DNA of 64,000 nt from Martinezella lusitana (GTDB taxonomy: Bacteria > Pseudomonadota > Alphaproteobacteria > Rhizobiales > Rhizobiaceae): assembly GCF_010668395.1 (NCBI RefSeq), contig NZ_WUEY01000006.1:248001-312000 (forward strand). Reading direction: 5' to 3'. Shown here piece by piece: positions 50,669 to 59,491 of this stretch. The position numbers and the translations under genes were made by a program. The first letter of the stretch is position 1. Each line of letters begins with the position of its first letter. The notes beneath the pieces were generated by a model, which worked only from the letters and a program-made list of their open reading frames with translations, made no database searches and was not told where the DNA came from.

Positions 50669-50957
50669 ATGCCTAGGTAGATATCAATTATATCATCACC
50701 AACAACAAGCGAGGCACTCTGTACATCGGCGTCACTGCCGATCTTGAGTGCCACATCTACGAACATCGCGAGGGTCTGACGCCCGGATTCGCATGGAAAT
50801 ATGGATGTACACGGCTGGTCTGGTATGAAGACCATGCCGCCATCGCTTCGGCCATACAGCACGAAAATCGCTGAAACGCTGGTATCGCCAGTGAAAGATC
50901 GAGCTTATTGAGAAAGCAAATCCGGATTGGCGGGATTTACGCTACGAGCTCTGGTGA
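50669..50957 (+). pseudogene. GIY-YIG endonuclease remnant
   Basis: In frame from 50689 the DNA reads YIITNNKRGTLYIGVTADLE, HIYEHREGL, GFAWKYGCTRLVWYED and AIASAIQHEN, the UPF0213/YhbQ-type GIY-YIG domain. After QHEN the frame shifts by one base, and in the new frame it continues SLKRWYRQ-stop-KIELIEKANPDWRDLRYELW before TGA at 50955-50957. The stop replaces an expected Trp (TGG to TGA). The 5' end is also damaged: the ATG at 50669 is followed by TAG and is out of frame with the domain. At least three lesions make this a true pseudogene. It lies beside the AT-rich nuclease gene. Confidence 0.85.
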
Positions 50958-51299
50958 AGGCTCATGCTCTCCGAGCACCCGTACATCCCGATCTTTCAGC
51001 CACAGACCAAATTCCTTGACCACGGCCACCACCTTTTCCAGGCGACGCCCATCCTCCGTCAGCGAATACTCTACCTTGACAGGAACGGTCGGATAAACGG
51101 TCCGCCTGATAAGGCCCGCCTCTTCCAGCGCGCGCAGGTCAAGCGTCAGCATTCTCTGCGAAATGCCCGGCATCAGCCGTCGAAGCTCGTTGAAGCGTTG
51201 GGGACCATCGACGAGATAGGACACGATCAGCAGCCGCCAGCGGCCTCCCAGCAAATGCATGGCCTCCTCGACGGAGCATCCAGTCACGGTCTTCTTCAT
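50937..51299 (-). CDS. HxlR family winged-helix regulator
   Basis: A 120-residue regulator. The HxlR signature is CSVEEAMHLLGGRWRLLIVS, with C8 at the redox-sensing position, then QRFNELRRLMPGISQRMLTL, ALEEAGLIRRTVYPTVPVKV and EYSLTEDGRRLEKVV. The divergent gene is a glutathione transferase starting 148 bases away, a plausible target. Its 3' end overlaps the GIY-YIG remnant by 21 bases. The trigger may be an electrophile or oxidant, by analogy with other HxlR proteins. Confidence 0.9.
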   Translation of the reverse strand: MKKTVTGCSVEEAMHLLGGRWRLLIVSYLVDGPQRFNELRRLMPGISQRMLTLDLRALEEAGLIRRTVYPTVPVKVEYSLTEDGRRLEKVVAVVKEFGLWLKDRDVRVLGEHEPSPELVA

Positions 51300-51447
51300 C
51301 GCGCATACCTCATGCCGAGGCGGTATAATTTTTGTACCTAGATGTCAAACTTTTCCGTTCTTACTATTCCATACCGAGCAGACTACATGGTTCAGCGACA
51401 GTCTTTCCAAGCGAAAGCTGGCACCGGAAACGCCATGGAGACCTCTC

Positions 51448-52083
51448 GTGAAACTGTATTATATGCCCGCAAGCTGCTCGCTCTCGCCCCATATCGTCAT
51501 CAACGAACTCGGTTTGGACGTAGACCTGGTCAAGGTCGATCACACCAGCCACAGGACCGAGACGGGGCTGGACTTCTACGGCATCAACCCACACGGCTAT
51601 GTCCCCGTTCTCGAACTCGGCGACGGCAATCATCTGCATGAGGGGCCGGCCATCGTCCAATATCTGGCGGATCTGAAGCCCGAATCCGGGCTGGCGCCCG
51701 CCTCCGGCACGATGGAGCGCTACAAGCTGCAGGAGATGCTGAACTTCCTGTCGACGGAAATCCACAAGGGTTTCATTCCGCTTCTCTATGCACGGCTGGC
51801 GAGAAACTATGTCGAGACAGCGAGGCCGAAGCTCGAAGCGCGATATCGATGGATCGATGCCCATCTTGCCGACCGCCCCTTCCTGATGGGCGAGAGCTTT
51901 ACGGTTGCCGACGCCTATCTGTTTGCGCTGACGGGATGGGGGCAGGCTCCATGGCTCAAATCCTACTACAAGGCTGACATCCACTTCGATGAACTCGACA
52001 ATCTCAAGGACTGGTACGCCCGCATCAGGCAACGCGATGCCGTGCGGAAATCCATCGCGGAAGAAGGGTTGCCTTTCGACTGA
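51448..52083 (+). CDS. Glutathione S-transferase
   Basis: A 211-residue GST of the beta class type. The N-terminal thioredoxin-like domain starts KLYYMPASCSLSPHIVINEL, with the Cys-Ser pair typical of beta GSTs, then NPHGYVPVLELGDGNHLHEG (cis-Pro, GSH site) and AIVQYLADL. The C-terminal helices include FTVADAYLFALTGWG. GTG 51448 chosen: GGAG lies upstream, and the frame opens with the family's KLYY. It conjugates glutathione to electrophiles in the cytoplasm. It diverges from the HxlR gene. Confidence 0.93.
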   Translation: MKLYYMPASCSLSPHIVINELGLDVDLVKVDHTSHRTETGLDFYGINPHGYVPVLELGDGNHLHEGPAIVQYLADLKPESGLAPASGTMERYKLQEMLNFLSTEIHKGFIPLLYARLARNYVETARPKLEARYRWIDAHLADRPFLMGESFTVADAYLFALTGWGQAPWLKSYYKADIHFDELDNLKDWYARIRQRDAVRKSIAEEGLPFD

Positions 52084-52188
52084 CCCCAGCAGCGGTGAGC
52101 AATGGGCGAACCGCCGCGAGACGCTGTCGGTCTCGCGGCAGCGCCACGCGTAGCACCACAAAGGCTCGAGTGCCGCCACGACCCGATT

Positions 52189-52926
52189 TCAATTGCGCCC
52201 GCCGTTTGCCCGGATGATCTGGCCGTTGATCCAACCGCTCTCGGCGCTGGCGAGAAACGACACGATCCGGGCGATATCTTCCGGCAACCCGAGGCGGCCG
52301 AGCGGAATATCGTTTATCAGGCGCTGAATCAGCTCCTCGGACCGCCCCTTGAACAACAGCTCCGTGGCGATCGGCCCCGGCGCCACCGCATTGACGGTGA
52401 TGCCGCGTGTGCCGAGTTCCTTCGCGAGGGTATGCGTCATCGCCTCCACCGCCGCCTTCGTCGCCGCATAGACGCCATTACCGGGGGAATAATGGCCGAT
52501 GATGCTCGTCGACAGGTTGATGATACGGCCGCCATCGCGCAGCCGCCTCGCTCCTTCACGCATTCCATTGAAGGTGCCCGTCAGGTTGACGGCGACCTGC
52601 TGCTGAAAGTCCTCATCCGAAACCTCGGCCAATGGCGAGAATTTGCTGATCCCGGCATTGTTGACGAGCACATCGACCCGTCCGAACTCCGCTTCGGCGC
52701 GATCGAACAATGCGGTTAGCGCTCGGGCATCGGCAACATCCGCGCGGACCGCAAGCGCCCGGCCACCGGCCTCCTCGATGCCGGAAACGATTTCCGCCGC
52801 CTCATCGGAACTCGATGCGTAATTCACGATGGTCTGAAAGCCATCGGCGGCAAGCTGTCTCGCAATGGCGGCCCCGATGCCCTTCGATGCGCCGGTCACG
52901 ATTGCGGTTCTGATTTCACTGGTCAT
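52189..52926 (-). CDS. SDR family oxidoreductase (3-oxoacyl-ACP reductase-like)
   Basis: A 245-residue classical short-chain dehydrogenase. Cofactor loop is VTGASKGIGAAIARQLA (residues 10-26), then DVLVNNAGISKFS, the Ser of INLSTSIIGHY and the catalytic YAATKAAVEAM (Tyr-x-x-x-Lys), with PGPIATELL after it. The end GWINGQIIRANGG is the C-terminal SDR signature. It diverges from a TetR regulator, starting 158 bases from it, and may be its target. Substrate unknown. Confidence 0.93.
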   Translation of the reverse strand: MTSEIRTAIVTGASKGIGAAIARQLAADGFQTIVNYASSSDEAAEIVSGIEEAGGRALAVRADVADARALTALFDRAEAEFGRVDVLVNNAGISKFSPLAEVSDEDFQQQVAVNLTGTFNGMREGARRLRDGGRIINLSTSIIGHYSPGNGVYAATKAAVEAMTHTLAKELGTRGITVNAVAPGPIATELLFKGRSEELIQRLINDIPLGRLGLPEDIARIVSFLASAESGWINGQIIRANGGRN

Positions 52927-53046
52927 GCATGGATCTCCTTGTCATCCGACCCGACCGAGCAGCATCGCGCGCACGCGCTCGCCGGAGAACTCAATCCCCT
53001 GACGTCGCTGAAACGCTTGTTTCGTCGGGCCTTGACCTGTAATATG

Positions 53047-53060
53047 AGCGATAATTCGCT
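53047..53060. promoter_or_regulatory. Candidate TetR operator
   Basis: AGCGA-TAAT-TCGCT is a perfect 5-base inverted repeat in the divergent region between the SDR and TetR genes, 24 bases before the TetR start. Small palindromes at this place are typical TetR operators; no biochemical support is visible. Confidence 0.35.
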
Positions 53061-53084
53061 TTTCGCCACTCGCATTCCAGGAAC

Positions 53085-53699
53085 ATGTCCGAAAGCCCTC
53101 TGAAGAGCCGCCCCGCGCCGAGAAAAGCACCAAAGCAAGCCCGCTCGCTCGCGACCGTCGAGGCGATCGTGGAGGCAGCGGCTCGCATTTTGGAAGAGCG
53201 CGGCCATGAAGCTTTCTCCACCAACGCCGTCGCGGAAAGGGCCGGCGTCAGCGTCGGCTCGCTCTACCAATACTTTCCGCGCAAGGACGCATTGATCGGA
53301 GCCCTGATCTTTCGCGAGACGTCCCGCCTCGTCGAAGAGGCGGAAAGCGCAACCACCAGGCTCACCGGCAGCGAGGCGCTGTCGGCCCTCATTCTTCCCT
53401 GCGTCGAGCAGCAGCTTCGCCGCCCCGCCCTTGCCCGCTTGCTCGACTTCGAAGAAGCGCGCCTGCCGCTCGACGCTGCCACCCAAGAGGTCAAGATGCG
53501 ATTTTTCGAGCTCACGCGGGCAACGCTTCTGCGATCTGATCTGCCGCCGCAGGCCGATATCGATGTCGCAAGCCGCGACGTGGTGGCGATCATCAAGGGG
53601 ATGGTCGACGCAGCAGGAGAACATGGCGAGCAGGACAGAAACCAATTGGCGCTACGCGTAAAGCGAGCTGTGCTCGGCTATTTGAACAACGACGGCTGA
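53085..53699 (+). CDS. TetR family regulator
   Basis: A 204-residue regulator with the N-terminal helix-turn-helix in AARILEERGHEAFSTNAVAE and AGVSVGSLYQYFPRKDALIG (about residues 25-65). The rest is an alpha-helical sensing domain. It is divergent from an SDR gene, and a small inverted repeat lies between them (53047-53060), so it most likely represses the SDR gene and itself. The ligand is unknown. Confidence 0.91.
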   Translation: MSESPLKSRPAPRKAPKQARSLATVEAIVEAAARILEERGHEAFSTNAVAERAGVSVGSLYQYFPRKDALIGALIFRETSRLVEEAESATTRLTGSEALSALILPCVEQQLRRPALARLLDFEEARLPLDAATQEVKMRFFELTRATLLRSDLPPQADIDVASRDVVAIIKGMVDAAGEHGEQDRNQLALRVKRAVLGYLNNDG

Positions 53700-53767
53700 T
53701 ACAGGCGGCTGGCGGCAAATCGAACGCATCGCCACAAAGCTGGCGAGCTTCGCCTGGTATTCCCCTG

Positions 53768-53848
53768 TTGCAAATGATTGCATTGCAGCATTGCAAAATC
53801 CGCATCCCTAGCAAGCTACCAATAGCGATCCAATCGATTATATCGATT
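53768..53848. promoter_or_regulatory. Candidate operators upstream of the sugar transporter
   Basis: AATCGAT-TAT-ATCGATT (53832-53848) is a perfect 7-base inverted repeat with a 3-base spacer, 134 bases before the transporter start. Just upstream, TTGCAAATGATTGCATTGCA and then GCATTGCAA (53768-53796) give repeated TTGCA elements. LacI- or ROK-type sites look like this, but no such regulator is encoded nearby. The rest of 53700-53981 shows no gene. Confidence 0.45.
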
Positions 53849-53981
53849 TAAACGGCTTCGGGATTCTGCATTTCCTGCGGGCATCTCGGCAAGCCGCTGC
53901 CAGCTGTTCTTCTGGCCCATTCGGGCTTTCGCCCGGATCGAATCTCGAAGCCTGGCAACAACAAGAACCGAGGATAAAAAA

Positions 53982-55265
53982 GTGGCTGGCTCAGCAACAA
54001 GCTCTGCGCCCACCAGCGCCCGTGCATCCGCACACCATGGCCAGGGCAATTACCAATTCGCGCTTATCGCACTCACCTCACTCTTTTTCATGTGGGGCTT
54101 CATCACCTGCCTGAACGACATTCTGGTCCCGCACCTGAAGAGCGTCTTTCAACTCAACTACACTCAAGCGATGCTCATCCAGCTCTGCTTTTTCGGCGCA
54201 TATTTCATCGTATCGCTGCCGGCCGGAGCGCTGGTCAAGCGTATCACCTACAAGTGGGGCATCGTCGTCGGCCTCACAATCGCGGCAGTTGGCTGCGCCC
54301 TCTTCATTCCGGCCGCCAGCTATCGCGTCTATGCTCTTTTTCTGGGCGCGCTCTTCGTGCTCGCCACCGGCATCACCATCCTGCAGGTCGCCGCCAATCC
54401 CTATGTCACCGTGTTGGGACCGCCCGATACCGCCGCCAGCCGCCTGAACCTGACGCAGGCCTTCAATTCGCTCGGCACGACGATTGCCCCCTACTTCGGC
54501 GCGATGCTGATCCTGTCCGCGGCGACGGTCGCCGCCGCCAACGCGACGCCGGAGCAACTCGACGCCATGCGGCTTGCCGAAGCCGGCGCGGTAAAATTCC
54601 CCTATCTGCTTCTTGCCGTGGCCTTCCTGGTCCTCGCCGCCGTCTTCGCGGCTCTCAAGCTTCCCGAGGTCGAGGATGAGGAAACGGTCGAGCCGATGCG
54701 CGGCGGCGGCTCCGCCTGGCAATATCGCCATCTCGTGCTCGGCGCTGTCGGCATCTTCGTCTATGTCGGCGCCGAAGTCAGCGTCGGCAGCTTCCTTGTC
54801 AACTTCCTCAGTCAGCCCGACATCGCCCATCTCTCCGAAGCCGATGCCGCCCATTACGTCTCCTACTTCTGGGGCGGCGCCATGATCGGCCGCTTCGTCG
54901 GCTCGCTGATCATGCGGCATATCGATGACGGCAAGGCGCTTGCCTTCAACGCCGCCGTGGCCATCGTCCTGCTCGTCGTCACCGTACTCACCACCGGCCA
55001 TGTCGCCATGTGGTCCGTGCTGGCGATCGGCCTGTTCAACTCGATCATGTTCCCGACGATCTTCAGCCTGGCTCTGCACGGCCTCGGCAAGTACACCAGC
55101 CAAGGCTCGGGTATTCTGTGCCTTGCCATCGTCGGCGGCGCTATCCTTCCAGTGATCCAGGGCGGCCTTGCCGATACGATCGGCATCCATCTCGCCTTCC
55201 TGATGCCGATCATCTGCTACGTCTATATCGCCTTCTATGGCCTCAAGGGCCACAAGCCCGCGTAA
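53982..55265 (+). CDS. Sugar MFS transporter, FucP/GluP type
   Basis: A 427-residue transporter, 12 membrane helices expected. The FucP branch is marked by the first-helix segment [20 protein letters not shown], by [20 protein letters not shown] and the following [20 protein letters not shown], and by [20 protein letters not shown] in the C-terminal half. FucP/GluP members import fucose, glucose or galactose with protons. GTG 53982 is the start; residues 2-20 are Ala/Ser-rich. Possible operators lie at 53768-53848. Substrate is inferred at the level of neutral hexoses. Confidence 0.92.
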   Translation: MAGSATSSAPTSARASAHHGQGNYQFALIALTSLFFMWGFITCLNDILVPHLKSVFQLNYTQAMLIQLCFFGAYFIVSLPAGALVKRITYKWGIVVGLTIAAVGCALFIPAASYRVYALFLGALFVLATGITILQVAANPYVTVLGPPDTAASRLNLTQAFNSLGTTIAPYFGAMLILSAATVAAANATPEQLDAMRLAEAGAVKFPYLLLAVAFLVLAAVFAALKLPEVEDEETVEPMRGGGSAWQYRHLVLGAVGIFVYVGAEVSVGSFLVNFLSQPDIAHLSEADAAHYVSYFWGGAMIGRFVGSLIMRHIDDGKALAFNAAVAIVLLVVTVLTTGHVAMWSVLAIGLFNSIMFPTIFSLALHGLGKYTSQGSGILCLAIVGGAILPVIQGGLADTIGIHLAFLMPIICYVYIAFYGLKGHKPA

Positions 55266-55281
55266 GCCTTCGCCAACCATC

Positions 55282-55310
55282 GCGCCCCGCCTGGTTTCCC
55301 GGCGGGGCGC
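55282..55310. terminator. GC-rich hairpin between transporter and pncA
   Basis: GCGCCCCGCC (55282-55291) pairs perfectly with GGCGGGGCGC (55301-55310) over a 9-base loop, 17 bases beyond the transporter stop. No U-run follows, so it may stabilise the 3' end instead of terminating on its own. Confidence 0.45.
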
Positions 55311-55376
55311 AAAGGGCTTGATCCCAGGCGCGCCGCTTGGCATCGTGCGGCGCACCAAGACGGAAGGACAGGCCTC

Positions 55377-56000
55377 ATGAAAGCACTGCTGCTCATCGAC
55401 ATCCAGAACGGATTCTGCCCCGGCGGCAATCTTCCCGTGCCGGATGGAAATCAGGTGGTGCCCGTCGCCAATACCCTCATCGACAGCGGCCAGTACGATC
55501 TGATCGTCGCATCGCAGGACTGGCATCCGGCCGGTCACGGCAGCTTCGCCTCCGCCCATCCCGGCAAGAAGCCGTTCGAGATGGGCACGCTCTCGGGCAA
55601 GCCGCAGATGATGTGGCCGGATCATTGCGTCCAGGGCACCGCAGATGCCGAACTGCACCCCGACCTTCATGTCGGCGACATCGATTTCATCCAGCAAAAG
55701 GGCCAGAACCCCTCGGTCGACAGCTATTCCGCCTTCCGCGACAACGATCAGGCGGCCCTTACCGGCCTGGCGGCCTATCTGCGCGACAAAGGCGTCACCG
55801 AGCTCGATCTTTGCGGGCTGGCAACGGATTACTGCGTGAAATTCTCGGCCCTCGACGCCGTGGACATGCTGCCCGGCGTCAACGTTCGCTTCATCGAGGA
55901 TGCGAGCCGCGGCATCGACCCTGTCGGCGTCAAGACGGCAATCGACGAAATGCGAACCCGCGGCGTCACCGTGATCGACAGTAAGGATGCGCTTGCGTAA
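55377..56000 (+). CDS. pncA: Nicotinamidase
   Basis: A 207-residue amidase hydrolysing nicotinamide to nicotinate in NAD salvage. The active triad is D8 (LLIDIQNGF), K108 (QQKGQNP) and C153 (ATDYCVKFSA). The metal site has D48 and H50 in SQDWHPAGHGSFA plus H83 in WPDHCVQGT. Length and motifs fit PncA closely. It is a single gene after the sugar transporter, 111 bases downstream with a hairpin between, so co-transcription is unlikely. Confidence 0.96.
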   Translation: MKALLLIDIQNGFCPGGNLPVPDGNQVVPVANTLIDSGQYDLIVASQDWHPAGHGSFASAHPGKKPFEMGTLSGKPQMMWPDHCVQGTADAELHPDLHVGDIDFIQQKGQNPSVDSYSAFRDNDQAALTGLAAYLRDKGVTELDLCGLATDYCVKFSALDAVDMLPGVNVRFIEDASRGIDPVGVKTAIDEMRTRGVTVIDSKDALA

Positions 56001-56036
56001 AATCGCGCGAGCCAAGCTAAACCTTCTCTAAACAAA

Positions 56037-57167
56037 ATGGTGCAAGCTGTTCCCGATCAAAGAAATATCGGGACCTCTCGCGTGCAGTCGATTGTCATCA
56101 ACGGGCGTTTCCTCGGCCAGCCGCTCTCCGGCGTGCAGCGCTTCGCGCGCGAACTGACGCTGGCGCTCGACCGCAAGATCTCCGCGGGCGCTCTTCCCGC
56201 CTCCTTGAAAGGCGCGCGCTGGCGCTTGGCCGTACCGCGCAATACGCCCATCGACATCAGGCTCTCCGCCATAGAGATCGACAGTTTCGGGTCCGGTCCC
56301 GGCCACGTCTGGGAGCAGACGTCGCTGCTTTCGCGCTCGCGCGGCAGCCGCCTCATCGGCTTCGGCGGCAGTGGCCCGCTCCTGCACCGCCGCCAGGCCG
56401 TCGTCATCCATGACGTGACGATCTTCCGCCACCCGCAATCCTTCAAGCGCAGCTACCGCCTGCTGCACGGCGCACTGGGTACGGTGCTGACGCGCACTGC
56501 CAAGATCGGCACGGTCTCCGAATTCTCGAGGCAGGAACTCGCTTCCGTTTTCCGGGTTTCTTCAGCCGGCATCGACGTCGTCTACAATGCCGTCGATCAT
56601 TTCGCCGCCATCGAGCCCGAGGATGCGGTGATACAGCGGCTTGGCCTGAAGACGAACGGCTTTTTCCTGCTCGTCGGGACGATGAAGCCCAACAAGAACC
56701 TCGACTTTGCCATCCGCGCCTTCGAGGCGCTCAATGACGAAAACCAGAAGCTGGTGGTCGTCGGCGGCTCCGCGCCGACCGTGTTCAAATCGGACGGGCA
56801 GAAATCCAACGATAGCTTGCTCTTTCCCGGCCGGCTCAGCGATGCCGAGATCGCGGCCTTGGAGCGGCACGCCACCGCTTTCGTCTTCCCGAGCCTCTAT
56901 GAAGGGTTCGGCATCCCGCCGCTGGAGGCGATGACACAGGGATGCCCGGTGCTTGCGGCCGATATTCCTGCCGTGCGCGAAGCCTCGGGCGATGCCGCAC
57001 TCTACTTCGATCCCTTCCGGCAGGATGAACTCATTGCGGCCATGCGCAGGATCGCGACGGACGACGCGCTGCGCAAGGATTTGCGCCGGCGCGGCTACGA
57101 GAACGTCACCCGTTTTTCCTGGGACGGCAGCGCCGACCGCGTGCTGACCATTCTGGAAGATCTCTGA
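56037..57167 (+). CDS. Glycosyltransferase family 4 (GT-B fold)
   Basis: A 376-residue glycosyltransferase. The N-terminal domain begins VINGRFLGQPLSGVQRFARE, the glycine-loop region. The donor-site half has LLVGTMKPNKNLDFAIRAF, then FVFPSLYEGFGIPPLEAMTQ, the family E-x7-E motif (E in YEGFGIPPLE), and YFDPFRQDELIAAM. These enzymes use nucleotide sugars and retain configuration. Its 3' end faces a flippase-like gene, so the two could belong to one surface polysaccharide pathway, though they are convergent, not co-transcribed. Sugar and polymer unknown. Confidence 0.92.
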   Translation: MVQAVPDQRNIGTSRVQSIVINGRFLGQPLSGVQRFARELTLALDRKISAGALPASLKGARWRLAVPRNTPIDIRLSAIEIDSFGSGPGHVWEQTSLLSRSRGSRLIGFGGSGPLLHRRQAVVIHDVTIFRHPQSFKRSYRLLHGALGTVLTRTAKIGTVSEFSRQELASVFRVSSAGIDVVYNAVDHFAAIEPEDAVIQRLGLKTNGFFLLVGTMKPNKNLDFAIRAFEALNDENQKLVVVGGSAPTVFKSDGQKSNDSLLFPGRLSDAEIAALERHATAFVFPSLYEGFGIPPLEAMTQGCPVLAADIPAVREASGDAALYFDPFRQDELIAAMRRIATDDALRKDLRRRGYENVTRFSWDGSADRVLTILEDL

Positions 57168-57173
57168 GAGATT

Positions 57174-58571
57174 TCACGACCGCGCCTGCGGCCGGAACAT
57201 GGTGATGAAGTAGCTGTAGAGACCGAGCAGGCAGAAGAGCGCGCCGCCGACAACGCCGACCGCCACCGATATCCAGAGCGAATAGCCGAAACCGGCCGTC
57301 GCCAGCACCGGCACGGCCAGCCCGATGGCGGAGAAGACGACCGGCGGCCAGACGAAGTCGAAGGAAAGAGACATCATGACCTTCAGGCCGATCGCTATCG
57401 CGCAAAGCGCGCCGATCATGCCGCCGGCCATGAGCGCAGCGTCGTTGTAGGAGCCGAGATGACCGCCGGCCAGCACGCCGATGTTCAGCAGCACACAATC
57501 CAGGACCGCGAGCAGGAAGATCGCCAACAGCCGGTGCTGCAGATGCGCCGGCGTCGGCAGCATGTTGAACGTCAGCGCCCGGCATGTGGCGAGGCCGATG
57601 ACGAAAGGCGCCGCCGCCAGAAATCCGTCACGCAGGCCGGCCGCGATGACGAATTGTCCAATGGGCTGCAGCAGCGCAAAAATGCCGGCAGCCGTCATCA
57701 GCGTTAAGCCTGTGAGCAGCGAATAATACTCTCCGAGCTGCCGTCTGAAGGTCGGCGTCGCGCCTTCGCGATCATAGGTCGAAACGACGTCGGGATATTG
57801 GATCGCCTGCAAGGCGGAGACGATCAGAACGAACGGCCGCTGCAGCAGGTCGAGGGCCAGCAATGCGCCGGCGGCGGCCCCTGCTCCAAGCACCGCGGTC
57901 AGGATCGTCTTCAGCCCCAATGGTGTCAGAAGGCCGATGACCGATGCCGAGGCGGCGACACTGCCATAGACGAAATGCTTGCGAACCAGCGGCGGCTCGA
58001 AACGCGCGGCCTCGCGCAGGCTGTTGCGGGTCAGGAACAAGGCCAGTAGCCCATAAGCGAGATAGCCGGCCATCAGGCCGATGACGGTGCATGTAAATGT
58101 CGGAGCGACGGCAGCACCCGCGAGCGTGCCGACCGCGAGAATGGTGGCGCGCGAGCCTTGCAGCCGCGAAAAAATGCGAAACTCCTGACGGAAGCGGAGC
58201 ATGGTGAGATGCAGGTCGCTGCCGCCCTGGAAAATCGCGACAAGGCCGCCAAGCACGGCAATCTCTGTCGGCACCGAAAAGAGGATCGAAGCGGAAGCGG
58301 CAATCAGACAGATCGCCGAGCAGGCCGCAAATTCCACGCTCAGCGCCTTGCGCTCAAGCGCTTCGCTGCCGGCCCCCTGCCCGGGATAGAAACGGCTGCA
58401 GGCAAAACGAACCCATTCGAAACAGAAGATCGCTGCGAACTGGCTGATCGAGATGAACAGCGAATAGGCCGCATAATCCGCCGGTGTCAGCAGATGCGCG
58501 ACCGCGATCAGCAGCCCGAAAGCCACCGCCGCCTGATAGAAATATGCAGCCAATGCCACGATCTTCGCCAT
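57174..58571 (-). CDS. Polysaccharide flippase-like membrane protein (MOP/Wzx type)
   Basis: A 465-residue protein with about 12-14 hydrophobic helices spread along its length, typical of the MOP exporter superfamily that moves lipid-linked oligosaccharides across the inner membrane. The opening AKIVALAAYFYQAAVAFGLL, the AYSLFISISQFAAIFCFEWV segment and GLTLMTAAGIFALLQPIGQF fit this type. ATG 58571 preferred over 58589. It lies end to end with a glycosyltransferase gene. Assignment is from membrane pattern and family-like N-terminus, so moderately certain. Confidence 0.8.
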   Translation of the reverse strand: MAKIVALAAYFYQAAVAFGLLIAVAHLLTPADYAAYSLFISISQFAAIFCFEWVRFACSRFYPGQGAGSEALERKALSVEFAACSAICLIAASASILFSVPTEIAVLGGLVAIFQGGSDLHLTMLRFRQEFRIFSRLQGSRATILAVGTLAGAAVAPTFTCTVIGLMAGYLAYGLLALFLTRNSLREAARFEPPLVRKHFVYGSVAASASVIGLLTPLGLKTILTAVLGAGAAAGALLALDLLQRPFVLIVSALQAIQYPDVVSTYDREGATPTFRRQLGEYYSLLTGLTLMTAAGIFALLQPIGQFVIAAGLRDGFLAAAPFVIGLATCRALTFNMLPTPAHLQHRLLAIFLLAVLDCVLLNIGVLAGGHLGSYNDAALMAGGMIGALCAIAIGLKVMMSLSFDFVWPPVVFSAIGLAVPVLATAGFGYSLWISVAVGVVGGALFCLLGLYSYFITMFRPQARS

Positions 58572-58731
58572 GGCGGCAGCTAACAGCAAAAGATTGAGGA
58601 AAGCGCTAATCGCAAGCGGTATATCTCGGCAGAAAACGCCAGTTGCGACGCTGACTTGCCATCATATTACGTCAAACCCGGCGACGCCCCCCTGCGAGCT
58701 GCTTCGCGGCGGAGTGCCGGTTCGGGTGGGA

Positions 58732-59283
58732 TCAGGTTCCGTTCAATCCCCGCCGACCGAAGCTGTTCTTGTTGCTGCCGGCTGCGACCTTGGTCGGAGC
58801 AACATAGGCCGCAACTGGAGCCCGCCGTCCGTTTTTATCCGTATCCTCGGGATCAGGCGACGTCCGCTGCGAGACGAAACCACTGGGCGCGAAGAGAAGC
58901 AAAACAGAATAAACAATTCCCACGCCGCGGTTTAGCAAAGTAAGCGCCCTCGGCACCGCGCCGTCAGGCATGACGATCCTAGCAACTGCGGCAACGACGA
59001 AAATCAACGCAACCGTCAGCATGACACCAAGGGCCCGCAACCCGATGTCTCGTAGTCTTGCGGACTGGATACTGAAACCCATCCAGATAAACGGAAGAAA
59101 GAATACCAGGAAAGGTAGCATGATCGCGGGATGGATAAGCGTTTGCCTCCCCTTATCGGCGAACGCCATGGCGATGAAAACGAGGGAGAGCAGGAACCCC
59201 GCAAGAAAACCCCCGCAAATACACCATAAAAAATACTGCCGTCTCCCCAGTTGCCCTCGGAATCCGAAAAGAATGTCAATCAC
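58732..59283 (-). CDS. DUF805 membrane protein
   Basis: A 183-residue membrane protein with the DUF805 start IDILFGFRGQLGRRQYFLW and about four hydrophobic helices (to about residue 130), with the family's RLRDIGLRA between the second and third. The C-terminal 50 residues are polar. GTG 59283 chosen because GGGGGA precedes it and DUF805 proteins begin close to this motif; ATG 59310 adds nine residues. Function unknown. The neighbour on the plus strand is an orphan membrane protein (59492), possibly related by location only. Confidence 0.82.
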   Translation of the reverse strand: MIDILFGFRGQLGRRQYFLWCICGGFLAGFLLSLVFIAMAFADKGRQTLIHPAIMLPFLVFFLPFIWMGFSIQSARLRDIGLRALGVMLTVALIFVVAAVARIVMPDGAVPRALTLLNRGVGIVYSVLLLFAPSGFVSQRTSPDPEDTDKNGRRAPVAAYVAPTKVAAGSNKNSFGRRGLNGT

Positions 59284-59491
59284 GCGATCCCCCACGAACC
59301 GTTGCCCCACGGCAATACAGCACGCAGACCCTTAAGCTCCATGAAGGATATTTTTCAAATTTTACTTGAAGAACGCTCTTTTGATCGCAACGAGCCCGGC
59401 AAACTTGCAGATAAACAGGTAAAGCGGAGCCCATCACATTAAGACTTAATCAACAGACGTGAGAGAAAAGCGAAACAAAGTGAGGTCGCAT

